A DNA stretch of 64,000 nucleotides from Isoetes taiwanensis (GCA_021234155.1 JAJEKV010000031.1:8756748-8820747), one strand, 5' to 3'; positions 1 through 11,454 are shown, numbered from the stretch's first letter. Translations and numbers: made by a program. Notes: generated by a model not told the origin, from the sequence alone.

Positions 1-20
1 CTTGCATGTATACCTTCACT

Positions 21-1040
21 CTAGTATTTGTGTAGTGCAATCTTGAGAATGCGACATATTGTGGTCGGGCCGTCGTAATATTTGAGTTGGTAGGTAGATG
101 CCAACGAGGTCATTGACCGCCCTTGTGACTTGTTTATGGTCATCGGTGAATGCAAGTCGCGACGGAACCCGCTTTCGCTTGAAGGGGAGGAGGCCGTTAT
201 CGAAAGGCCTGTGTTATCCTTGGTATGAGGACCCTGTTCCTTTGTAGGTGCCGGTGATTGTTTCGTGACGGCGATTCTTGGGTGCGCTTTGATTACACGG
301 TATGTGCCATTGCGTAGGACCGCCTTTGGGTTCATGTTTCGAGTAGGATGATGATGGCACCATCCTTTGATATGTAACTTGGCGCGTGGCATGCGGTAGG
401 AGTCGGTGGTTGATGAACTCAATTGGGAAATCTCTTGTAGCATCTTCGTCAAGCAATGATGGCATCTATACTGCGGTAATGGGGAGGGTTGTCCATTCAA
501 CCTTAGGAGGACCTTATTGTTGATTCTCGCCAATGCTTCATTCTTTACAGGTCAAGATGGCCTTGTCATACAATAGGTGCACATTTGCCTCTGAAGTATT
601 TCGTTAGAAGATGTTGTCAATCAACTTCGTCTTCTACCACGATTCTCTTAATTATCTCAACCAAGTCGCGATCGAGTCCCCGACTCATTGTTCATCCGTT
701 CCCCATTACTGAGTGTGAGTGACCAATTTGAAGATTTGCTTTCGTCTTTTCGGACTCCGCATGTTTTTTTGTGTCGGCTTGTGTGGGTTTGAAATTAATC
801 CACAATGGGTTTTCTCTTGACACACTTGAGATGATTTCTCGTTTTGTTGCACGCTTGATCCGCGGGCAATTGTTGTCGAAAATCTCGTAGGTGAGCATTA
901 TCATTCCCAAAATCCACCAAGGCCATCTTGGCGATCTCACGAGAACCACATGACGGCAGTGGAGTGCTTGCGTATAAGTTATCCCAATTTCGTCCATACG
1001 CAGTGTTGCCTTTCTAAGTACCTTCATGAGTTGGCTTGTT
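21..1040 (-). pseudogene. Helitron-1 helicase C-terminal part
   Basis: Relic of the Pif1-family 5'-3' DNA helicase domain of a Helitron RepHel protein. The clearest motif is MTINKSQG (positions 142-116), which matches the conserved helicase motif near the end of Helitron and Pif1 proteins. It is preceded by LRNGTYRVIKA (318-281), equivalent to the usual region with an N-G-T core. The 1027-692 segment holds IKRATKREIISSVSRENPLW, resembling the stretch after the GGDFRQ motif (P-R-x-T-R-x-E-I-V-x-A-S-I-x-x-S-x-L-W). The family glycine-aspartate motif itself is corrupted to an ILGMIML-like string. Coding runs toward position 1, and a stop falls just inside the window. The parts lie in different frames, so no functional helicase is possible. 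Confidence 0.8.
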
Positions 1041-1388
1041 GCACGCGTAGTGCGGTTGCCTCTTTGTGTGAGGTTGAGTGGTAACTTGAACGCCAGATGA
1101 ATACAGTTGTGCTCCTTTCAATAGAGGCCGGCAATGCCCGCTCAAACTCGCGATAAACATCCACGCCGCATCCTCTTTTAGTATGCTGGATCAGACTGTT
1201 GAAGAGGAATGTTTACGCGGCTCCTCTGGGCCATCCACATTGATACATGGGGCTTGATGTTTGGTGATTGCATCGAGGATACGTCGGCTATGTGCTTCTC
1301 TCTGTTGAGCTTGCCGTAGATTTTCTTTGTCCTTCTTTCAACTCCTTTTCGTGAAGGTGGGGTTCATTTGGGAGATTGCCTAGAATGT

Positions 1389-1783
1389 CTATCCGGTAGG
1401 TTCCGCGGGTCCGCTGTTGGCATGTCTGCGTACCATTTTGGAAGATGTCGCCATGTCAGCCAGTGCATGGTTATAAGCACGCCCGTGGCATCTTCCGCTA
1501 GTCTTCGGCTGTACCGTCGCCTGAAGAGGTCCCACAGCCGCATTGATGGATCTTAATGGGTCATTATATATAGCAAATGAATGCGTATATGTCCGGGCGA
1601 GTCGATTGGCATCGAAAAGACGCATCGTCTTCGATTCTCCCCATCTCGTATGCGTCTTCCAATAAGCCAGGAGCTCTTTGCGGCTTTGAAAAAGAACATA
1701 GTTTCCATTAACAATGCGCATGTCTTGGCCGGTTTAGCCCTTTGATATGTGTAGAATAGAAGACGGAGGTAATAGCCGTTCAT
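1389..1783 (-). pseudogene. Helitron-1 Rep-helicase linker
   Basis: Segment between the Rep and helicase domains. Two overlapping reading frames carry neighbouring pieces of the same family protein. One begins GYYLRLLFYTYQRAKPAKTC, matching the conserved G-E-x-(Y/F)-Y-L-R-L-L-L-x-x-V-x-G region, followed by an ETM-to-WLIG stretch equivalent to the conserved acidic segment with W-I. The other frame continues with DANRLARTYTHSFAIYNDPL, which resembles the region of aspartate and leucine residues that leads into the helicase. The switch of frame inside a conserved block shows an indel. Identification rests on pattern recall and order within the element, not on an alignment. Confidence 0.65.
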
Positions 1784-2090
1784 CCTTAGGGCTCACGTTG
1801 TACATCCGTATGGGGCTGGAACTTCCCTCCCTCTCTTTTTTTCCGGGGCGATGTCGAATGTATAGTGTTGGGGATTTACGGATAAGTGTATTCACGCGCT
1901 TGGTGGGTCGTGCTTGTTGAGTTCAAACCATCAAATCAACATTGTTTGCTTTTGCATCTGCCGCCGATGGCTTGTCTTTCATAGCCTTCGATAATAGACA
2001 AATTGGGTTGTTTAGTAAGTGAACAGTAGCCTGTATATGTGGTGTGGAGTTGCCATGCATCTTGAATCCGTATAAGCCTCCCACATTGCT

Positions 2091-3634
2091 TCAATTCTTG
2101 TAGACGATATCTAAGTCAAGGTATTGCTCCACCTCGTCCCAATTGAATGTGGATGTGGATTCCTCTAGGTTCTTCGCTGACCTTGATGGATGCTTTCGAT
2201 CATGCCCTTTATGGATGTACTTAGATATACTTCTAACGCTTAAAACAATTTGTTCTACATTGATATGTGCCTCGTACTTTTTTAAGCGACCGACATTGTG
2301 GGGAACTATCCATCCGTTGTTGTCAATAGGCGTGTTGCCCTCATGAAGTGGCCCGTATCCCGCCTCTTCTATACTGGTAGCCATTTTGTGTTGACTTTGG
2401 TATTGTCTGAATGGCTTTTGGAAATCCTTTTTGTGCATTCCTTCGTTGGATTGCCTTCCTTGCCATGGTATGCAAGGAGCATTTGGGTTGAGGCCGCAGA
2501 TGGGACCATGGACCATATGCTTGATGTGATGTTTTGCGATTGGGATTTTTGGGCCGGATCTCGGCCCTTGTAATCCGCCAATGGCATCGCTATCCCTGGA
2601 TCTTTGTTTCTTGTTAGAATCGCCCGAGGAGTGTGGCAATGTAGCGGCCTGGTTTTCGAACTCTATGGTATCGTGCAGCTACCTTGCCCAAGATATCATT
2701 TTCAAAGAGGGTGGAAGAATGCTTTGAAGCTTTGTGTGAAATCTGCATTACAACCAAATCCGCCTATCATGTGGCATTGTCAATTAGCGCCGTGCCTAAT
2801 CTCTACCTAATTTTGGGTTGGGCGTAAATGCTTGCAAAGAGGTCAAACTTTTGCCAAATCTTTCTGGATCAAGGCCATGAATCACGTAGTTACATTTGCA
2901 TTGCTCGGGCTTCCATTGTATGAAGAAGGAAGGATGACCCAACTTGCGGATCTTAAACCTCTTTGTTACGCCTGCGGAAGTCTAGAGTCAATGAGACCTT
3001 GGTATAACTCTACTCATAACTTCACTTTGATTTTGTTTGATCCGGTTTAGATTGTTTGCTTCCACTTGAGTACACATCAACAATGAATTGTTGTGTTAGC
3101 TTTACTGCGCGGAAAGCAATGGGTTCCAATCTTGCTCCTTATTGCTTGGTAGATAATTGTAGGAATTGAAACATAAGTCACGTACTCTGTTTGTTAGAAG
3201 GCGTCGATCACGGGGAGTTGTTTACGCCTTCTTGATTCCTATGCTCCGATGCTGGTCACCAAAGGGAAGAGAATGGGGTAAACTAAGGGATCAAGATTTG
3301 GGTTTGTGATTGGAATCTTCTTGAGGCCGCCTTTTTGATGTATGCGGATGTCCCTGTCGAATGGTGGCTCTCCGCCCGCATTGACAAATATTCTTTGCAA
3401 CTTCATTTGAGCATCTTTGATTGTATCTCCTAAGGTCGGTTTTCGAGAAACATTGAAGTACATCCCGATGTCTTTCACGCCTTCTTCAGACGTTATTGCG
3501 GATTCTTCTACCTCGTGCATCATCATGAGAGGCTGATGCATAGGGGTTAACGTTAACGTAGCTCGGCATCGATTCTTTTGGTAAGGTCCCGCTATGCATG
3601 AATTTACATTCGAGGATTTTGGGTCGTGCTTCAT
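2091..3634 (-). pseudogene. Helitron-1 Rep (Helitron-like N) domain
   Basis: Relic of the Helitron replication initiator, which nicks single-stranded DNA by an HUH/tyrosine mechanism. Upstream, near 3330-3240, stands ITNPNLDPLVYPILFPL, the family D-P-L-x-Y-P-L-L-F-P motif. Around 2560-2400 lie a M-V-H-G-P block, NPNAPC, and a K-x-F-x-K-P-F-R block. At 2330-2200 come NNGWIVPHN, EAHINVE (2274-2251) and KYIHKGHDR, matching W-V-V-P-Y-N, A-H-I-N-V-E and the tyrosine-bearing Y-K-Y-x-x-K-G-H-D motif. A possible HUH relic (PLHCHTPR) lies in a different frame just upstream of this last frame. It ends at a stop near 2091. Several frames are used, so this is a pseudogene. Confidence 0.85.
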
Positions 3635-4093
3635 GTGTGCATAGTCGGCATCTAGAATGTAGAAATTTGGGGTATGTTCGCGGTAGGAATTATCGGCATG
3701 AAATTTGGTCCTACCCTATGATAGGTTGTCCTTGGATCTTGAAACAATACGATTAGTGTCCTTCAAATTGCTTTCGATGTTGGCGCCAAAGGAAGCAAAA
3801 GCAGGATTACACTCTGTATGCTAATGTGTTGGTGGGAAGTTAGTGCTTTTTGGGTCTTTGGTGGCTCAATAATCACAATTAGATGGGGCATTGGTTGTAG
3901 AGTTCAGTTTGATTTGTCCATCATGGCCAGTGATTCGTACCATGTTCCTTGAGCGACAATGCACCCACCCGGATCTATGCATTCCCTATTGAGCATTACG
4001 GTGGGTATGGATTCTACTTGTGTGACTTCAAGTGTCCTTGCTTATTACGTATGTAGGTGGGCCGGGCTCTCGGATTGGCCCCGGTATTGTGCA

Positions 4094-4558
4094 TTAGTTG
4101 ATCAAGTCTCTCTTGTTGCTCTTCTTACATTTTACGTGACAAGCTGCCCGGAGAACTTTCCTTTTTGTAGCGCCTATTATTGAGCGTCTTTGGCCAATCT
4201 TTTCCAGCCGGTGTTGTTCTTTGTTTTGCGTAGCGACTTTTTTAATTTTCCTTTTCTTGTAATACTCTCTTACGTTTTCCAATGGGGCTTCCGCGTTCTT
4301 TGAGGTGTCTACGTACCATCTTTGATATTGTGCAAAGTCGGAGTCAATCTTTGATGATGGTCCTCTTACATACATTCTTTGTTGATGTTGCTCTTCTATT
4401 TCTATATGGCATCGATTCTTTGCTTTCTTTTCTGTAATACCCTCTTGGCTTTTCCAGTAGGAGCTTCGGCTCACGAGGTGTCTCATGCTTCGCTTCTCTT
4501 TGTAATTAATTCTCGCACACGCAAAACCTTCTTTCTCGTTCCTCGAGTCATTTGCCAA
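4094..4558 (-). pseudogene. Helitron-1 basic N-terminal repeats
   Basis: A 154-codon open frame very rich in K, R, E and Q, with repeats of the type K-x-x-R-x-x-Y-x-K-x-x-x-x-I-x-x-K-K-A, for example YKEKRSMRH, YWKSQEGITEKKAKNR and YYKKRKIKK. Many plant Helitron proteins begin with this kind of repeated basic coiled segment, and a comparable stretch precedes Helitron-2 near 24.0-24.2 kb. It lies upstream, in coding sense, of the Rep domain and is separated from it by about 460 bp without an open frame. No catalytic motif is expected here. It could be an unrelated low-complexity frame, but its position in the element argues against that. Confidence 0.5.
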
Positions 4559-4624
4559 TTAGATGTCAAAATGATGTCAAGTTTAATGAGCATTTTGCTC
4601 CTTCACAATTGTTTTTTATAGCTA

Positions 4625-4990
4625 TTTAAAAGGAAAAAAGGCAAAAGGTGTTATTTCCCCCTTTTGCCTTTTTTAAAGGGGTAAAAGGCAAAGGTGTTGT
4701 TTCCTTTTTGCCTTTTTAAAGGGAAAAGGCAAAGTGTTGTTTCCTTTTTGCCTTTTTTTTAAACATAGCCAAAAAGAATTTGTGTTTTGTACGTAGCTAA
4801 AGGGAAAAGGGCAAACCGGTGTTTTCGGCCCTTTTGTAATAGCACATACCGCATTTTACGTGCCACTTCGAGGTGCAAAGTCCTAGAGGGTTAGTTGTGT
4901 GTTCCTTAAAAGAATCGTCTAAACCCCTCCACGTAGAGGATCATCTATACCTGACTAAAAGGTAAAAGACAAAAAGGTTGGCCTTTTTAA
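4625..4990. repeat. Array of palindromic AAAAGGCAAA units
   Basis: Three close units between 4625 and 4765, then two diverged ones to 4990. Each has an arm like aaaaggcaaa, a short centre like gtgttgtttcc, and the inverted arm tttgcctttt, so each unit can fold on itself. The array sits next to the 5' side of Helitron-1. Confidence 0.8.
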
Positions 4991-6779
4991 AGGCAGCTTT
5001 CTTTGCCTTCTTGATGTAAAACATTTAAATTGGTTTTAGGGTTGTTCCAAGGATTTTCACGTTTGAGAGATAGTGATTGTTTGTCATAATGTTTTTCTCT
5101 TCTTGTCATTACTTCTTGTCATAATGTTTCTCTTGATAGTGCTGCTTCGTTTAATATCAGAAATGTATTGATGAGAGAGCATTCAACTATCTGACAATAA
5201 GAAGTTCACATGACAATGTAATCAAGATAGAGAAATATTATGACAAACCAAGTATTTCCATGTGATCAAAGGAAGCGAGGTGATGTTGTGATGCAAACAT
5301 CAGTGCCTTTACCTAATGTTCCAATAACAATTTATCAGGCCTATAATAATCTATTGCTAAAAAGTGCTTTGAACTGGTAGAAGCATCATACCACATTTGT
5401 AGGTTGAACCCCCTTTCGGATTCAACGTCAAGATGGCAAAATACCACCTATACATCAACCCAGACAGCACAATAAGGATAAAAAACTTCTGTACAATTGA
5501 AAGAAATGAAATAATGAAATAGGCTTGAAGGGATGGTTACCCAAACTATTTAAATGTTCAATTTCTTTGGCAAGTTCCTTTAGTTTATTGTCTGCAGCCT
5601 GCTCCGTCTGGCGGCTCCGCTACCAAAGAGCCCACTGTTTTGTCTGCAATTCAATTTCCCCACCTCAGAACGACATATACTTTTTATGGTCACATTTTTT
5701 TGCAAGATCAACAAAATGAGTCCCTCACACTCACATAATGGATTGTCATTTGAAAATCTACCAAGCAGAGTTGCTACAGATGCATGCTGCAGATGTTGCA
5801 TCCCTATTGGATGTCAATTTCGGCCATATCTTGGTGACCTTGAAGACTCTGTACTTCATCCCATTGACAGAAAGTAGAACATAAGCGCTTCAATTGTTGC
5901 AGCCTGCAAGAGAGAGAACAACTGTTGTGCTTGCTTTGGTATTTGTTGTTTTATCACAACATGCCCGCGATGTTATCTACGATGTTTGCTGTATTGAAGA
6001 AATGTAAGTTTGGAATCACGGTATGGAACATGTCTCTCTGCTTTTCCATTTGCAATATCCACTAATGCCATGATAAACTTGCCTGCATGAATTGATAGGT
6101 TTATTATCAGAGGTCTGTAGTATTTGGGCTATAAAATGTGACATGCATACCCAAGTGTTAGTTGCCCTTTAAAGAGCGATCACCTTCTGCGATGACCATT
6201 GCCTATCAACAGCAAATGACAAAAGAGGCCACTTCATTAGCATACATTATTCCTGTAACCATAAAAGAAATGAAAAGATTAGGCATTATGAGACCTCTCA
6301 ACCCACAACAAACACAAAAATAAAAAAAAAACAAAGAGCTAGATAAGGCTAGACTTGCTGCAGCTATGGCGTTTGCAAGTCAATTCTGCTGCCATATATT
6401 TGAAGTTTGTCCAGTCTAGCTCCATGTAAGTATGACATGCTTTTGCAGAGATATACTGCCAAGATGGGGTAAGGCTATAAATCATGGCCCTGATACTATG
6501 CACACAGAATGCTTTAGCAAGTGGATGTCCATCTGAATGCAAATGCTATTCTCTAGCAATTAAAATGAAAGCTCATAATTGTTTATATTTGGAGCAAAAT
6601 TGTTTTATATTTAGACAGAAGAAAGTTTAAATCATGGGTAAAGTTTGGCATCATATTGGTAGTTATTAACCTATTCTTTCTGCTGCTCAGAAATAACATA
6701 GAATGTAAAATGAGAGGACAGATGCAAGATGTCATACCCCTAAGGGAGGGGGTTGCTGTGAGCCATGGGCCTCAAAAAT
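4991..6779. other. No confident gene
   Basis: AT-rich sequence. On the minus strand at 5670-5540 a short frame reads RSRQTEQAADNKLKELAKEI and continues to a possible splice donor, which looks like a coiled-coil exon. An in-frame stop precedes it by one codon, and no family is recognised. Nothing else can be supported. Confidence 0.4.
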
Positions 6780-7443
6780 CTACATCTCCAGAACCTAACG
6801 TTTTGGAGAGATCTAACACCATCTACTGTTTGCCTCGCTTGGAAAGTTTGGTCCAAATAAAAATAAAAAGCACACCCATAAGAACCTGTGCATCGTCGAG
6901 AGCCGAGCCAAGAGCCAGTATTGGAAGCACTTAAACTTCTTGAAAATGCATGGTCACCATCAATCTCTACAGTTGCGGGGCTGGTCTCTGGCGTGCTCCT
7001 GAAGATGTTGCACACTGCTCTGGAACTGGATCAGCATATGGCCTCTTGTTTCTTATTTTCCATTGAAATTCACCTGATGCAGACACATATATATAGTAGG
7101 ATAATAGAATACATCTCAGAACCTAACGTTTGGAGAGAGATCTAACACCATCTGCTGTTTTGCCTCCTTAAAGAAAAGCTGGTCAAATAAAATAAAAAGC
7201 ACACCCATAAGAACCTGTGCATCTCGTCGAGAGCCGAGTACAAAGCCCAGTATTGGAAGCACTTAAACTTCTTGAAAATGCATGGTCACCATCAGCTCTA
7301 CAGTTGCGAGGGCTGGTCTCTGGCGTGCTCCTGAAGATGTTGCACACTGCTCTGGAACTGGATCCAGCATATGGCCTCTTGTTTCTTATTTTCCATTGAA
7401 ATTCACCTGATACCCAGACATATATAGCAGGATAATAGAATCC
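6780..7443. repeat. 330-bp tandem direct duplication
   Basis: Copy 1 runs about 6780-7110 and copy 2 about 7111-7443. Both begin with cagaacctaacgtt and end with aggataatagaat, and differ by small indels. A plus-strand frame (VLEALKLLENAWSP, then GLVSGVLLKMLHTALELD) occurs in both copies, with the frame lost and regained between them. It is open but matches no family I know. Confidence 0.9.
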
Positions 7444-7904
7444 AGCGAAGCTCTTCACAAGCAGTAGCTAGACCTGTGAATGGAAAAAGATATAACCCCT
7501 CTGCTTCTCCGCCATAGCCAACCCTTTCCGGAGCTCTCCGGCGTTCTACTTTGCGGCGCTGGCGAAAATGGTGTGCAAAAATCGGGTCGAGCAGGTCCCA
7601 GCTTCAATCCGAGCACACATTAGCTGGAATCAATTGCCCCCAGCCGACTCCATCTGGCTTCTGCAAATCGACCCAGCATGCCGGACTTGGGAAGCGGGAT
7701 TTTTAGGAGGAGCCAAATTTAGGTTAACGTATAGGACCTTTTTTAAAAAAGGGCCACTTTTAGCCGTCGGATTATTTACTCCTCAATCTCACCATTCAAA
7801 TTAGGGCGGGGATCCAATCGGGGAATTACAAAGAAAACATTATAATATAGGATTTTTAGTGAGATGCTTACCTGCGTTTGGGGAAACATTCTAGGACGGT
7901 CTAT
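7444..7904. other. Unassigned, GC-richer start then AT-rich
   Basis: A plus-strand open frame of 78 codons starts at 7568 in a GC-richer patch. It has no recognisable domain and its second half looks non-coding. It could be the 5' end of a former gene. Confidence 0.3.
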
Positions 7905-8480
7905 TTGAGTTTTTACATTTTTAGACTAAAAACTTTTATTTTTTTAGGTCCAGTCGCATAACTTTGACATCTACACCATTCGAGAACATTCTATTTTGAA
8001 AAGCATCTGCAAAGTTTCAAAAAACTTTCTATTTTGGATTGAGGTGTTTACCCATGAGCATCTACACTTGTATTCAGTAAATTCTTATTTTGAGCATTTG
8101 CAAAAGTCTTTTAAAAACTTTCTATTTTTTATTTGAAACTTTCTATTTTTTACCGAGGTGCTTACCCATGAGCACACGGAACATTCCACAATATTCTATT
8201 TTGAGTATTTTGCAAAGTTTCAAAACTTTCTATTTTAATTTAGGAAGCTTACCCATGAGCATTCTAAACATTCGAACATTCTATTTTTGAATATTTGCAA
8301 AGTTTCAAAAAACTTCTATTTTGACCTAAACTTTCTATTTTTAGGATAGGTGCTTTGCTGTGAGCACCCTGACATTCCACAACATTCTATTTTGAGCATT
8401 TGCAAAGTTCAAAAAAACTTCTATTTTTTAGTCAAACTTTCTATTTTTGACTAGGGTGCTTACTCATGAGCATGTCGAAC
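7905..8480. repeat. Degenerate minisatellite, unit about 105 bp
   Basis: About five units, each holding aacattctattttgag, then tttgcaaagttt, then aaactttctattttt, then a sequence like ggtgcttacccatgagca. The last anchor recurs near 8051, 8165, 8251, 8358 and 8464, a spacing of 86-114 bp. Confidence 0.8.
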
Positions 8481-8593
8481 GTTACAGGACATTCCAAGAG
8501 AGATTCTAGAACGTTACAGAACATCCTCTAGAGTATCCTTGAATTAATTGAGTCCCGTTTAACTAAAGCATGGACTTCTATTATTTGAAAATT

Positions 8594-8645
8594 TGGTCTT
8601 AGTGGTAAGGGGGTTTGGGGGCAATGTCAGGGTTAAGTCCCCGTA
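8594..8645 (+). mobile_element. tRNA-derived SINE-like promoter relic
   Basis: tggtcttagtggtaag at 8594 resembles a Pol III box A, and ggttaagtcccc near 8631 resembles box B at the usual spacing. No tRNA fold, tail or target-site duplication is visible. Confidence 0.3.
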
Positions 8646-9219
8646 AAACCAAAAAAAATTTTGTCCACCAAATCCTGGGAGCTTTTGAGGGCGAGGCCCC
8701 TTGGACTGGCCCGAGATCCAATACGCGTGGGCGCCTGGACCGGGTCTGCTGTTCTCTAAGCCATTCCTTCATTCTGGTGTCATCGTTTAGATTATTTTGC
8801 TGCCTCAAAGGTTTTATGGAGTCGCTGGAGGAGGCGCCGCAAGGATTTCTGCTGGGTACTCTATTGTTTAATCTTCTTGCAGTTGTGTAGATAGATGTAG
8901 TTTGTCTCCCTTTCTTGACTTTTTTTGTTGTCGTCTAGCAATATTGGAGTGTCGTTTGATGTGAGTTTGGTTGAAAAAATTAAGGTTTTGTGTTTTCCAT
9001 GCCGTTGTGTCGATTATCCTTTTTAGGCATCTTAAGGCATTCATCTATGGCTCTTTATTTCAATTTGATCAGACAAATGATTCCATTCATTTCTTGATTT
9101 TGGATTCTGAAACTGAATCTTCTTTGACTATGGCAATGGGTCATCGATACATACCGTATATGCATGTATTTCTCTACCGGATGGTTTTGATTCAAAACAT
9201 TAGCTTTTTGTATTCTCAG
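8646..9219. other. No confident gene
   Basis: Short open frames on both strands without recognisable domains. If the exon at 9220 is real, 8891-9219 reads like its upstream intron, ending in tattctcag. Confidence 0.3.
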
Positions 9220-9407
9220 GCTTCCCAACCTTTCATTTGCACCCCTATAGCGAGATGCTTGACCCTCGCTCGATTATACCCCATTCTTTTTCTTCCTTTT
9301 TTATAACTGCTCCCACCATTGTCCTGTCCTGTGAGGCGGTCCAAAATAAAGGGATGACGATGCAACCTTTGAAGGTTGATTTGCATCTGAAGGCAGACAA
9401 TTTGTAT
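9220..9407 (+). pseudogene. Possible exon of an unidentified gene
   Basis: An open stretch bounded by an acceptor (tattctcag, ending at 9219) and a strong donor (gtaagt at 9408). It reads through HPYSEMLDPRSIIPHS and ends in MTMQPLKVDLHLKADNLY, which has the balanced composition of a conserved protein. A good acceptor (ttgtgcag, ending at 9978) lies downstream in the same phase. The continuation there would be V-N-K followed by an in-frame TGA, so either the exon choice is wrong or the gene is dead. I do not recognise the family. Other exons were not found. Confidence 0.35.
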
Positions 9408-11108
9408 GTAAGTTTCTTCATGAATTTGCAGGCTTATTAAATATCTTAACTTTGTTCTGTCTTATGAATATAGTAAAATTGGGATCTGAGGCCATCTCAT
9501 ACTCTTCATTGTGTTTTCCCTATTTTCATTTGCTCCAATCACTATATGTTGTATTGCCAATTGAATCTGTAAATTAAATGCCAGTTTTGCCACTACCTAG
9601 TCCTGATTCTGAGCCACCATTAGACTGCAAATCCATTTTGTGACTGATCATGGTATCCATCTTAAAAAGAGTTAGATTTATATGGCTTATGCATGCCCTG
9701 TAAATCATTATGATATTCTTTCAGCATTGGACCAATTACCAACATGAGAAATTTCATTTTATTTTGGGGATTTAAAGCCGATATTTTGCATTTGCTTGGT
9801 AGCTTTTAAAAGCCACAGCAGAATGCCTTTCAAGTCCAATGCCATCATACTGATAGAGTTACAACTACAACTGATACACAAAGAAAAGTCGTATTCTTTA
9901 TGAATAGTTTTATTTTCCATGTCATCAAAAGAATGTTTGGATGTTAATTTTACTAGTGTTGTTGACATTTTTGTGCAGGTTAACAAATGAGGAGCGGATT
10001 TTTTTTTTACACATGGGTTAGATGAACTAGCTTAATTTTTCGATGTTGAAGCTATGTAAATGCTCTTCTAACCTTATTTATTGTTCTATAATGATTGCTG
10101 TAAAGCAGACTGCATGTTACAAGTAGGAATTTGCTATAAGAAACAACTGGAAAAGTTGAGAGAAAATCAGAATGTGTTTTTTGAAATGCATTACATCCAT
10201 TATTGAGTCAAGTATCACGCTGTGACATTCGAGAATGACATGGTGGGGTAAATATTGTTGCTCTGCAATTTCTTAATATAGGAGTTTATCTGCTCCTAAA
10301 TATACCGTTGTTGAATCTCAAAAAGTTACAATTTCGAACTCCATAAATATTTAGCAGCTAAAATCTGTGTATCAAATCTGAAGATGAGAATTGTCTTTCT
10401 AGGAGTTGCTATTAGCAAGAATCTTATAGTGCCAGCTAAGGACTGCCTTCTGTTGCCTTGTAATTGCCCTTTTTGTTTCCCATATTGTATTAAGCTTTTC
10501 TTTTTTTCAAGCATGTTTTGCTCTCACGCATAAGAAATGCTGGAGGAACCCAACTCTTCTTTTTGCTAATATTAGCATCTAGTAGAACAGATATGATGGC
10601 AAATATGTGCATTAGTTTTTCTGTTGAAATGAACTATTTGAAACAGTTATAATAGAGGAAAGTCAACAACTATTTGAAACAGTTATAATAGAGGAAAGTC
10701 AAGTACAGTTATGTCAACTAGCTAAAGTGCAAGATTTATGAAAGTTGACCCTTAACTTCTGCGTTCTTTATACTTCCAGGCAAGATGATCAAGATTTCCT
10801 CACTTTCCGCAGTATGTCGGCCAGACTTTAAGGTTAAATGGGTGATTACCCATCTGGCTTAAGGTTATGGTGAACCCGGCTTTTTCTTCGTAGCTGCCCT
10901 TTCTTTTTGCACTTCATGTTTTGCATATTTGATGTGAAAAGGTGTATGCTAGTTTCCCTTTATTTGCATTGTGTTTGGATAATGAACTCATGGTATGCAC
11001 ATTTAGGAGTACACAACGAGATTGTTTACAGTAATAGGAGATATGTACAAGTAATAGGAGTTATGTACAGAGCAATTGTATTGGTATGTGCATTTAGGAG
11101 TAGACGGC
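9408..11108. other. No confident gene; small tandem repeat at 10632-10702
   Basis: AT-rich, with the look of intron or intergenic DNA. A 36-bp unit starting aactatttgaaacagttata is present twice in tandem at 10632-10667 and 10668-10702. Confidence 0.5.
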
Positions 11109-11290
11109 GATTCCACGAGGAAGAATATTAGGTATGCGATTCCATCGGGCAGGATCAGCTCCATGTGATTCCGTCGCGTGGAATAAATGGTGATTCCACG
11201 GAAAGAATATTACGGTATGTGATTCCATCTGGCGGGATCAATTCCATGTGTTTCCGTCGCGTGGAATAACCGGTTGGTGATTCCGTCCGG
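11109..11290. repeat. Tandem repeat of about 83 bp (gattcc units)
   Basis: Two tandem units, at 11109 and 11192, share gattccac, aagaatatta, ggtatg, gattccatc, gggatca and tccgtcgcgtggaataa. Part of a third follows. The motif gattcc(a/g)t recurs through 11430. Confidence 0.8.
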
Positions 11291-11454
11291 CGGGATTTTT
11301 CAGATGGCCAGGATTAACCCTGCCGATGGACGGACGGCTAGGATCGATCGGAATGTATCTGACCGCTGTCAGGTACGAATAATGGGGTGTCCGAAACGGA
11401 ACCCGTTCTCAGAGGGTTTGTGATTCCATGGGAGAGTAGTCACTGCTCACCAAA

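Larger units (their letters stand above)
1..4558 (-). mobile_element. Helitron-1: decayed autonomous Helitron
   Basis: A rolling-circle transposon relic read on the minus strand. In coding order it holds a basic N-terminal repeat region (4558-4094), the Helitron-like N-terminal and Rep region (3634-2091), the linker (1783-1389) and the Pif1-type helicase C-terminus (1040-21). The order and content match the single long RepHel protein of plant Helitrons. The pieces lie in different frames with stops between them, so the protein is broken. The 3' end (CTRR plus hairpin) must lie before position 1. The 5' TC end cannot be placed but would lie at or beyond 4.56 kb. Confidence 0.85.

Noticed and set aside
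2143-2573. Plus-strand open frames over the Helitron-1 Rep region
   Set aside because: They are the opposite strand of the recognisable Rep motifs.
8090-8290. 66-codon plus-strand frame rich in F, Y and L
   Set aside because: It is a translation of the 105-bp minisatellite.
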